Of a stretch of 18,698 bases of DNA, positions 1-7,769 are shown in pieces. Source of the DNA: Acanthamoeba lenticulata. Taxonomy: Eukaryota > Discosea > Longamoebia > Acanthamoebidae. The number at the start of each line of letters is the position of its first letter. Position 1 is the first letter of the stretch. A program made the translations under genes and the position numbers. Under the pieces are notes generated by a model. That model had not been told where the DNA came from. It saw nothing but the letters and a program-made list of their open reading frames with translations, and did no database searches. The stretch lies in NCBI GenBank assembly GCA_002179805.1, contig NAVB01001034.1, positions 1-18,698 of the forward strand. The letters are read 5' to 3'.

Positions 1-1910
<1,910 letters not shown>

Positions 1911-2173
1911 ATTTTACTGAAATGAAACAGAAAAGCGATCGTTCAGCCCTTTGGTGGTCGTCCTTCGTCGGAGATCTCCCTCGCTCGTGACTGTTGCAGT
2001 GGGCGGGCGCATAGCGCAGTTCCTCGCTTGCGATCAGCACACCGTCTTGAAGTTAGCGACGGAAAAAACAAGGGACTAGATTGTTAAGGACCTGCACGCA
2101 TGCTGACCACTAACAAAAAAAAGAAGTGAGATCAACTGGCCGAAGAGGAAGGAAAAGGAGAGCCAAGCTTGGC

Positions 2174-2179
2174 AAAAAA
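2174..2179 (-). terminator. T6 run directly after snoRNA copy A
   Basis: On the minus strand TTTTTT begins one base after the closing stem of copy A and is followed by the palindrome GCCAAGCTTGGC (2173-2162). It would fit a Pol III terminator. Copy B lacks an equivalent T run, so this may be incidental. Confidence 0.3.
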
Positions 2180-2268
2180 GCCCTTCAGAGAGTGTGTAAC
2201 TAAAAGGTAGAATCACATGGGCGCAAATGCATGCGTCTCATTCTTTCGCATGTGATCATCATCAGGGC
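2180..2268 (-). ncRNA. C/D-box snoRNA candidate, copy A
   Basis: Read on the minus strand, the 89-nt block begins GCCCTG-ATGATGA (C box, consensus RTGATGA) and ends CTGA-AGGGC (D box). GCCCT and AGGGC pair as a 5-bp closing stem directly outside the boxes, the standard C/D snoRNA architecture. The 12 nt immediately 5' of the D box (GTTACACACTCT) are complementary to the large-subunit rRNA segment recalled as GGAGUGUGUAAC (one G-U pair, otherwise Watson-Crick). By the D+5 rule the predicted 2'-O-methylation target is the first U after GGAG. A possible C' box is GTGATTC; no clear D' box is seen. An 8-bp internal inverted repeat (ATCACATG/CATGTGAT) lies inside. A T6 run follows directly on the minus strand. 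The rRNA match is from memory and needs alignment. Confidence 0.72.
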
Positions 2269-2300
2269 GCCAAGGAGGAAGAGGGTGAATGGATGAGGCG

Positions 2301-2340
2301 GAGAACGAACCATTTGTGGAGGACAAACATCGGCGCCCCG
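2301..2340 (-). promoter_or_regulatory. conserved 40-bp block upstream of snoRNA copy A
   Basis: On the minus strand this block lies 33-72 bp upstream of the copy A 5' end and is 37/40 identical to the equivalent block of copy B, while the spacer between block and snoRNA has diverged. Position and conservation suggest a promoter element comparable to the proximal elements of small-RNA genes. Its 3' part (GGTTCGTTCTC) resembles a Pol III B box (GGTTCGANTCC), but no good A box is seen. Confidence 0.5.
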
Positions 2341-2516
2341 TTCGGTGATCATCACACCAGCGTCTTGAACTTGAAGTTAGCGACGGAAAAACGCAAAAGG
2401 GACTCGCTTGTGGAGGACCTGAGCCTGCGCGCGTGCTCTGCCACAAGACCACTAACAAGACAAAAAGAGGTGAGAACTGGCAGAAGAGGAAAGAAGAGGC
2501 CAGCTGCAAGCATAAA

Positions 2517-2605
2517 GCCCTTCAGAGAGTGTGTAACTAAAAGGTAGAATCACATGGGCGCAAATGCATGCGCCTCATTCTTTCGCATGTGATCATCATC
2601 AGGGC
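2517..2605 (-). ncRNA. C/D-box snoRNA candidate, copy B
   Basis: Second copy of the 89-nt block, differing from copy A at one position (C at 2573 versus T at 2236), which lies outside the C box, D box, closing stem and 12-nt antisense element. It keeps the same C box (2599-2593), D box (2525-2522) and GCCCT/AGGGC closing stem (2605-2601 with 2521-2517). The flank 3' of the D box reads TTTATG instead of the T6 seen after copy A, so the two copies may end or be processed differently. Both copies are predicted to guide the same rRNA site, making them isoforms of one snoRNA. Confidence 0.72.
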
Positions 2606-2635
2606 GCCAAGAAGGAAGGTGGGGTGAACGAGGTA

Positions 2636-2675
2636 GAGAACGAACCATTCGTGGAAGACCAACATCGGCGCCCCG
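2636..2675 (-). promoter_or_regulatory. conserved 40-bp block upstream of snoRNA copy B
   Basis: Counterpart of 2301-2340, located 31-70 bp upstream of the copy B 5' end on the minus strand. Spacing to the snoRNA is within 2 bp of that in copy A although the intervening sequence differs, which argues for a functional distance constraint. Confidence 0.5.
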
Positions 2676-2690
2676 GTCCGCTGAACCTGG

Positions 2691-2725
2691 CTCCGACCTC
2701 ACCCCGTTGGTGGGTGAGGCCGGAG
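2691..2725. repeat. inverted repeat (14-bp arms, 7-nt loop)
   Basis: CTCCGACCTCACCC (2691-2704) pairs with GGGTGAGGCCGGAG (2712-2725) with one mismatch. It lies between the snoRNA duplication and the CDC20 3' end, about 190 bp past the CDC20 stop, so it could be an RNA hairpin at or beyond the CDC20 3' end. The rest of 2726-2912 shows no gene. Confidence 0.6.
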
Positions 2726-2912
2726 GTCGAGGAGGGATGAAAGGTGCGATTAGCAACCACAAGAGAGACCAGGAAGGAGGGGGAACGTCACCGGACAAAT
2801 GCTGCTCCTCTGGCGGCACTCGCTGTTCAATGTGTGTGTGAAAGATGGTTGGCGAGACGTCGCTCGCTCTCTCAACCGACGTTGACGCAGCTTGTGCAGC
2901 CAGAGGCGCCGT

Positions 2913-4274
2913 TCAACGGATGTGGTACATCCGCGAGGCGGCCGAGGTCGACGAGACCTTGGACGAGTCCTCGGCCTTGACCGACGAGGACGAGGCCGAC
3001 GACGAGACCGACGAGCGCGAGGGCCACACGTTCCAGAAGCGGAGGCGCTCGTCACCAGCGCCCGAAACGACAGTCTGGCCGTCGGGCGAGAGCGCGAGGA
3101 AGAGCACGCGCGAGGTGTGGCCGTGCATCTCTCCAGCCTTGACCATGGTCGGGTACTTCCACACGGCCAGCTGGTTCTGCGCATAGCCGTGCGACGAGAC
3201 GAGCTCCTTGTGCGTGCGCGACCAGACGAGGCCGCACACCTGCGAGCCCGTGTCGACCGAGTTGATGCAGGCGCCCGTGCGCGTGTTCCACATCTTGATG
3301 CAACGGTCGGCAGCGCCGCCGCCCGAGGCCAGCAGGCCGGCCTGCCACGGGCACCAGGCCACGGCCTTGACGGCCGACGTGTGGTGGTCGAGCCTGAAGC
3401 GCGCCTCCGTGCGGCCCTCGTCCCACACGTTGAGGATGTTGTCGTTGCCGCCCGAGGCCAGCTGGGTGCCGTCCTCGCTCCAGCGCAGGCCGCACACCTC
3501 CTGCGAGTGGCCCTCGAGGAGGGCCGTCTGGTGCTGGGCGATGCGCACGTCGTGGTGGATGATGGTCGTGTCGCGCGAGCCGCTCGACACGATGGCGCGG
3601 TTCCACGAGAGCGACGACACGCGGTCCTGGTGGCCGCGCATGGTGCGCAGCTGGCGGCCGCGCGTGACGTCCCACAGCTGGACCTGGTTGCTGTTGGTCC
3701 CGACGGCGAGGATGTTGCCGTCGGCCATCCACGAGACCGAGGTGATGTAGTCGTCGGCGTCGTTCATCTCAAAGAGCATGTCAATGTCCGACGTGGTGGC
3801 GTTCCACAGGTAGAGGCTCTTGTCGAGCGCCACGGCGAGCGTGTTCTGGGCCGACCAGTCGAGCAGGTTGAGGTAGTAGTCGTCGCGGATGCCGGGGGCG
3901 TCGAGCACCTTGTCGGCCGACGTGGGCAACCTGCGGGTGGAGGATGAGGCAGACGAGGAAGAGGAGGCGGTACCTGCGGCGGCCTTGTTGGCCGAGTAGA
4001 GGGCGCGCATCTGGTTCTGGAAGGAAGCGCTGGCGGCGGGCGCCTTGTGCTTGAAGGCCAGCACCTTGGTCGACTTGACGGCCGAGGCGTCGGCACCGAA
4101 CACAGCGTCGGAGAGGGACGACTGGAAGCGCTCCTTGGCCGGGCTGGACACGACCTGCTGGGGGTAGTTCTCCTTGGTGGAGGAGGGGGAAGAGGTAAGG
4201 TTGAAATGGGCAACGTCAAGGTTGATACCATTGCGGTCCGGGATGAAGCGGTCGCTCATCTTAGCAGCGTTCAT
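2913..4274 (-). CDS. CDC20: Cdc20 anaphase-promoting complex activator (WD40)
   Basis: Complete intronless 453-residue ORF on the minus strand. Cdc20/Fizzy recruits substrates to the APC/C ubiquitin ligase and drives the metaphase-anaphase transition. Visible motifs: C box DRFIPDR at residues 8-14, a KEN box at 34-36, a KxLxFK-type motif (KVLAFKHKAP) before the propeller, then seven WD40 blades from about residue 120 (KVLDAPGIRDDYYLNLLDW) to about 420, and the C-terminal Ile-Arg tail that docks on APC/C. Blade sequences such as NTLAVALDKSLYLWN, VQLWDVTRGRQLR, GHSQEVCGLRW and AVKAVAWCPWQ match Cdc20 better than Cdh1. Start: ATG at 4274; a second in-frame ATG five codons later would still keep the C box. 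The Ser-rich linker between the last blade and the IR tail is longer than usual. Its upstream region carries Myb-, CHR- and E2F-like motifs. Confidence 0.96.
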   Translation of the reverse strand: MNAAKMSDRFIPDRNGINLDVAHFNLTSSPSSTKENYPQQVVSSPAKERFQSSLSDAVFGADASAVKSTKVLAFKHKAPAASASFQNQMRALYSANKAAAGTASSSSSASSSTRRLPTSADKVLDAPGIRDDYYLNLLDWSAQNTLAVALDKSLYLWNATTSDIDMLFEMNDADDYITSVSWMADGNILAVGTNSNQVQLWDVTRGRQLRTMRGHQDRVSSLSWNRAIVSSGSRDTTIIHHDVRIAQHQTALLEGHSQEVCGLRWSEDGTQLASGGNDNILNVWDEGRTEARFRLDHHTSAVKAVAWCPWQAGLLASGGGAADRCIKMWNTRTGACINSVDTGSQVCGLVWSRTHKELVSSHGYAQNQLAVWKYPTMVKAGEMHGHTSRVLFLALSPDGQTVVSGAGDERLRFWNVWPSRSSVSSSASSSSVKAEDSSKVSSTSAASRMYHIR

Positions 4275-4408
4275 AGTTGTGTGTAAATGGGGGTGCTTTG
4301 GAAAGCGCGAGTTGTGTGTTTAAGAAAGCTCGTGTGAGACTTGCGAAATGGAATCGCTTGCGTTGGGTTTTGTGGCTTGTTCGTGGCTGCGATGTGTTTC
4401 TCCGCAGA

Positions 4409-4427
4409 CCGTTTAGCCGCCTAACGG
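4409..4427. promoter_or_regulatory. paired Myb-core sites upstream of CDC20
   Basis: CCGTTT (4409-4414) and CTAACGG (4421-4427) form an imperfect inverted pair of the AACGG Myb core, 135-153 bp upstream of the CDC20 ATG. Mitotic genes in plants and animals carry such cores (MSA element, B-Myb sites). Function here is inferred. Confidence 0.4.
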
Positions 4428-4562
4428 ATAGTCGACCCAAAAACACGCCAATGGAAATTGGCATGTGCTTTAGAAAAGAGCATGAAATTATCCCTATTCG
4501 GCCTTTGGCCCTTGCTATCTTTTGCGTAAGTTTCAGGAAACTTGGGACTTCATTGTGGCAAA

Positions 4563-4613
4563 TGTTCAAAACCAGAAGACATGCGTTTCGAAACACTTGT
4601 GTAGTTTTGAACA
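4563..4613. promoter_or_regulatory. nested inverted repeat with three CHR-like TTYGAA cores
   Basis: TGTTCAAAAC (4563-4572) and GTTTTGAACA (4604-4613) are perfect 10-bp inverted arms flanking the central palindrome GTTTCGAAAC (4585-4594). Each element contains a TTTGAA or TTCGAA core, the CHR motif bound by LIN54/MuvB in cell-cycle promoters. The array lies 289-339 bp upstream of CDC20. Confidence 0.4.
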
Positions 4614-4705
4614 CAGTTACTTTACTTTTCCAATTTCTCCGTCTCCAGATTTACCGGATTGGACAGAAGGAAAAAAATCTGTACGAATTGTACACCTTTC
4701 TCTCG

Positions 4706-4761
4706 TTTCGCGCCAAAACGCCAACTGCCGTTGCGTTTCTCGCGCGTTGCGTTTTCGCGCG
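4706..4761. promoter_or_regulatory. E2F-like sites
   Basis: TTTCGCGCCAAAA (4706-4718) matches the E2F consensus TTTSSCGC on both strands. TTTTCGCGCG (4752-4761) is a second match. They lie 432-487 bp upstream of the CDC20 ATG and 68 bp or more past the stop of the KEN-motif orphan. Such GC-rich motifs can arise by chance, so the E2F assignment is inferred. Confidence 0.35.
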
Positions 4762-4828
4762 TTTTGTTGAAGATCGAAATCTTGGGGCGAGATCGGGTCG
4801 CGCGACCTCTGCCATCGGTTCCGCTCGG

Positions 4829-5809
4829 TCAGAAGTGGTAGACGAGGACGTTCTTCACGCCCTCAGGTCGCGCCTGGACTTGGCCCGCGGGCTTGGGCAT
4901 GAGCTTGATCTTCTTCTGCACGTGAATCTTCACGTTGGGCAGAGATTGGACCAGTATCCGCGCGCCTGCGGCCGTCGAGGGAGAGGCTTCCAGACTCCTC
5001 TTCCTCGAGTTGAGGGTCGTGGAAGTCTTTGAAGGGGTTGAAGGGGACGAAGCCGGCGGAAAGGACTGTGCTCGCACGAGCGGTGGATGTCCGCCGTTGA
5101 GGCCTGGCGCTGGGGCGGGGTGCCTTCGCTGTTGAGGGAGACCGGCTCCAAGGCTGAGCTTGAGCAGCTTGGGCTGAGGTGAGACCGAAGGTTGCACCAG
5201 GGTTGCGGTAGCCACGAGCGGCTTGGTCGGGGGCTGCTTCGCTGGAGCAGTTACGTTGGCCTGGCTCGGGACGTTCTCCTTGCCTGCTGAGGGAGGCGCC
5301 ATGGCGCGAGGATGGAGCAAAGAGACCGCCGTCGAAGTAGATCGCTCTTTTTGGGTGCCGCTCGTTCGATTGAGGATGCTGAAGCTCAGATTTTCCACAC
5401 CTCGAGACGGAATCGTGCCCATGCGGACCCCTCGCGAAAAGATACTTTTGTTGAGGGATTGCACCGTTGGAGCGTTCGTTGATGGCCGAGGGTTGGGTGC
5501 GGGAGTTGAGAGGGAGAGGGTTGGGGAGAGGACGGTCGAAGTAGGCGCCGGATGAGAAATAGTAGAAGCCGTCGAGAGACCTTGCTGCAAGAGTTGTTGT
5601 CTGCGTCGTGTTTCGATGAGTTCATCTTCTCGCGCAGCCCGGTTGGCCTCAAGCAAAAGAACAGCAAAGGAGACTGGCGGCTGGTGTTGCTGGTCGAGGG
5701 CAGCGTCGGTAGGGAGCCACGGCGCAGTCTTGGAAGCTGGGCTCACCGAGTTGGCCGAGACCAAACTATCAATACGCATCTTGGCGGCAGGATTCGATTC
5801 AACGTCCAT
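4829..5809 (-). CDS. Ser/Pro-rich orphan protein with a KEN motif
   Basis: Intronless 326-residue ORF from ATG 5809; no family is recognised. The protein is rich in Ser, Pro, Thr and Ala and looks largely disordered. Visible elements: a charged amphipathic segment at about residues 47-75 (VSFAVLLLEANRAAREDELIETRRR), a KEN motif at 177-179 in a disordered setting, a basic patch SRKRSLEASP that could be a nuclear-localisation or phosphorylation site, and a more ordered-looking C-terminus (NVKIHVQKKIKLMPKP, ending VLVYHF) that may bind a partner. KEN is an APC/C degron when exposed, and the gene is just upstream of CDC20 on the same strand, but a cell-cycle role is speculation. Low-complexity composition makes a missed small intron possible. 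Confidence 0.65.
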   Translation of the reverse strand: MDVESNPAAKMRIDSLVSANSVSPASKTAPWLPTDAALDQQHQPPVSFAVLLLEANRAAREDELIETRRRQQLLQQGLSTASTISHPAPTSTVLSPTLSLSTPAPNPRPSTNAPTVQSLNKSIFSRGVRMGTIPSRGVENLSFSILNRTSGTQKERSTSTAVSLLHPRAMAPPSAGKENVPSQANVTAPAKQPPTKPLVATATLVQPSVSPQPKLLKLSLGAGLPQQRRHPAPAPGLNGGHPPLVRAQSFPPASSPSTPSKTSTTLNSRKRSLEASPSTAAGARILVQSLPNVKIHVQKKIKLMPKPAGQVQARPEGVKNVLVYHF

Positions 5810-6072
5810 CTGGTCAGCTGTGTAGTGTGTTGGATGGCCTGGATAACGTCAAATCCTCTCTCTGACCCGCTCGAGCGCGACGCACACCTTGCCACACAAG
5901 GTGAGGGTTTGTGAACACGACTTGAAAAACGAGACAAAGACCGCTGCTAATGACTTCGCCTTGGCGGTAGGCTCTCTCGCGCCATGAGTGTTCGTTACTA
6001 GCCGCTGCAGCCGCGACCAGTACGCGCAGCAAAAAGCGCGAACTCAAAAAATGATAACGGCACCTTGCGGGA

Positions 6073-6088
6073 TTGCTGACGTCAGCAA
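6073..6088. promoter_or_regulatory. 16-bp perfect palindrome, CRE/MARE-type bZIP site
   Basis: TTGCTGACGTCAGCAA is a perfect palindrome containing the CRE core TGACGTCA and equals the CRE-type Maf recognition element (TGCTGACGTCAGCA). It is overlapped by a second inverted pair, ACCTTGC (6062-6068) and GCAAGGT (6085-6091). It lies about 185 bp upstream of the kinase ATG and 264 bp from the orphan ATG. Confidence 0.55.
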
Positions 6089-6094
6089 GGTATG

Positions 6095-6103
6095 TTGGCG
6101 CCA
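6095..6103. promoter_or_regulatory. E2F-like palindrome TTGGCGCCA
   Basis: TTGGCGCCA, containing the palindrome TGGCGCCA and an E2F-type GGCGC core, lies 7 bp from the bZIP palindrome and 168 bp upstream of the kinase ATG. S-phase control of a nucleotide-supply kinase would be sensible but is not shown. Confidence 0.25.
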
Positions 6104-6270
6104 GGAACCGGTGTTCGTTCCGCGAGCATCATCAACATCTGACGTCCTTCACAACACCGCCGGCAATTCCTTGTAGAATTGCACGAGCGACATATCCAGA
6201 ACTGTGCACAACAAAGCAAGAGGTCGTAGGCACTAAATCAATTCAAACGCGCTGCTGATCCTTCAACAAG

Positions 6271-7620
6271 ATGAACGCACAATCGAGCTACACACGGCCA
6301 GATGAAACTCTGTTCCTGGAAAATCTCCACATTGGAATAAGTGGTTTGGTATGCCACCTGTTGTGGTATTGCCTCCATATGCCTGCACAAGAATTTTAAC
6401 GCGTTCCATTTTAGATTGGTGCTGGCAAGAGCACGCTATCTTCCGCTTTGGGCAAGGCTTTGGGTACATTTAAGCTCCGTTTGTTTGTTGTGCACGGCCT
6501 GGCTCGTGCTCATCCTGAACTTCCTGCAGATTTGCCTGTGTACTTCGAGCCGACGATCGACAACAGTTACCTTGCTGACTTCTATGCTGATCCGAAGAAG
6601 TACAGCTTCCACATCCAGATCTACTTGCTCAACAACCGGTTTCGCCAGGTACATACAAAGCGCGTGCAATACCGAGTTTGTTAACTCTTGTGGCTCACTT
6701 TCCTTGCTTTCGTCGTTGGCGCTGAGCAGCAACAACAGATCATCTGGTCGGGCAAAGGGGGCATCCAAGACCGAACCATCTACGAAGACGGCGTCTTTGG
6801 TACATGTGTTCCCTCCATTGCTCAGCGTAGGGCGCGCCTTGCCTAAAGCTGCTCCTCCCACTCCAGCCAAGATGTTGCGCGACAGCGGGCTCATGGACGA
6901 GCGCGACTACCGCACCTACCTCGACCTCTTTGCCAACATGTCAAACTTCATGGTACACCATCACACGTTCGCTACCTTGTTCTGTTGAATCAAGCAACAG
7001 CTCTAAAGGTTGGCTCTGTGTCTCTTCTGGGCATCGTCTTGTACAGAAAAAGCCCAACGTGATCATTCACTTGGATGTCACACCCGAGGAGAGCATGGAG
7101 CGGATCAAGCGGCGGTTCGTTCTCTTCTCTTCTCCCGTGTGCTCGTCGTTACGCAAAGATGTAGGATTATAATTCGTTTTAACATCTCTTCTACTCCTCG
7201 TGTACAGAGCGCGCGATTGCGAGAAGACGATCACGATCGAGTATCTGCGAAACCTGTACAACGCCTACGATGTCTTCATTGCTGATATCAGCCGCGTCAT
7301 CCCGGTCATCAAGGTGAATTGGAGCGAGTTTCGTGACGCCGAGGTGCGTGTCCTCTACTCCTTGCTTGTGATCAAGCTCTTCTTCTCAATCGTACAGAGA
7401 CGCTTACGCTAGTCTTCTCTCTTCCTCTTGTGCTGTCGTCGCTCGCGGCGTACAGGAGATCGCGGAGGTGATCAAGCGCGAGTACCTCTCGATGCAGAAC
7501 ATCCGCGAGATGCACTGGAAGGAGGGCTACAAGAACGTCGTTCGCAAGGACACCCCATCACAGCGCGATGCGCCTGAGGCTACGCAGGAGGAGCAGCGGG
7601 CAGCAGCTTCCTCCTCGTGA
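6271..7620 (+). CDS. deoxynucleoside kinase (dCK/dGK family, dAdo/dGuo kinase-like)
   Basis: Eight exons: 6271-6348, 6415-6463, 6530-6648, 6730-6799, 6867-6952, 7047-7114, 7208-7343, 7456-7620, all GT-AG and in phase, giving 256 residues. The family phosphorylates deoxynucleosides with ATP in the salvage pathway. Seen: P-loop GLIGAGKST (25-33), YFEP after the first strand, a substrate-site helix (YSFHIQIYLLNNRFRQ), the DRTIYED motif (the DR[ST] signature of the bacterial and Dictyostelium dAdo/dGuo kinases rather than the ERS of animal dCK), DVTPEE, and an Arg-rich lid (RIKRRARDCEK). The C-terminus is short and disordered (QEEQRAAASSS). The acceptor of exon 4 could be 3 nt earlier, adding one Gln. 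Uridine phosphorylase follows 150 bp downstream on the same strand. Substrate preference cannot be read from sequence. Confidence 0.93.
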
Positions 7621-7769
7621 TGTGGCGCGTGCGTCGTTTTTGCGCATACCACGCATAACTCAATGTTTTGTCTAAATTATTCGAAAGAAAGATCGATTTA
7701 CTTTTTGTTATTCGTTCAATCGCGGTCACGAACCGGTTTTCGACACTCGCCCAGAAGAAAATCGCAACG

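Larger units (their letters stand above)
2041..2690. repeat. tandem duplication, unit about 337 bp, about two copies
   Basis: Segment 2041-2360 is repeated at 2361-2690. Landmarks recur in the same order: a GTCTTGAA...GAAGTTAGCGACGG block (2044 and 2362), an 89-bp block (2180 and 2517, offset 337) and a 40-bp block (2301 and 2636, offset 335). Identity is very uneven: about 99% in the 89-bp block, 37/40 in the 40-bp block, and clearly diverged with indels between them. This is the pattern expected if the duplicated unit holds a constrained non-coding gene plus promoter. No convincing protein-coding frame is shared by both copies. Confidence 0.9.
4275..4828. other. intergenic region: CDC20 upstream region and 3' flank of the KEN-motif orphan
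   Basis: This 554-bp gap is more AT-rich than the flanking genes. It holds no convincing gene; a plus-strand open frame across it lacks family resemblance and the local codon style. It contains a cluster of palindromic motifs described separately, plus AAGTTTC-AG-GAAACTT (4528-4543), a perfect 7-bp-arm palindrome resembling a heat-shock-element pair. Confidence 0.7.
5810..6270. other. bidirectional promoter region between orphan and deoxynucleoside kinase
   Basis: A 461-bp gap separating divergently transcribed genes. It holds no plausible ORF. It contains a bZIP-type palindrome (6073-6088), an E2F-like palindrome (6095-6103) and a further TGACGT half-site (6140-6145). No TATA box is evident near either start. 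Confidence 0.65.

Noticed and set aside
2636..2675. tRNA gene suggested by GGTTCGTTCTC
   Set aside because: No A box, cloverleaf arms or acceptor stem can be built around it.
2041..2690. Transposon or IS-like origin for the tandem duplication
   Set aside because: There are no terminal inverted repeats, target-site duplications or transposase frames, and conservation is concentrated in the snoRNA and its upstream block.
2892..3947. 351-codon plus-strand ORF across CDC20
   Set aside because: It is antisense to unmistakable Cdc20 WD40 coding sequence; GC-rich codons keep the opposite strand open.
4528..4543. Heat-shock-element-like palindrome AAGTTTC-AG-GAAACTT
   Set aside because: Only about two adjacent NGAAN units are present; too little to call an HSE upstream of CDC20.
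4277..5032. 251-codon plus-strand ORF upstream of CDC20
   Set aside because: It runs from an AT-rich, palindrome-rich intergenic region into the antisense of the KEN-motif gene, has no family resemblance and does not follow local codon style.
7668..7769. Earlier in-frame start for uridine phosphorylase
   Set aside because: The added 34 residues are AT-rich, not family-like, and look like 5' UTR; the GC-rich coding style begins at 7770.
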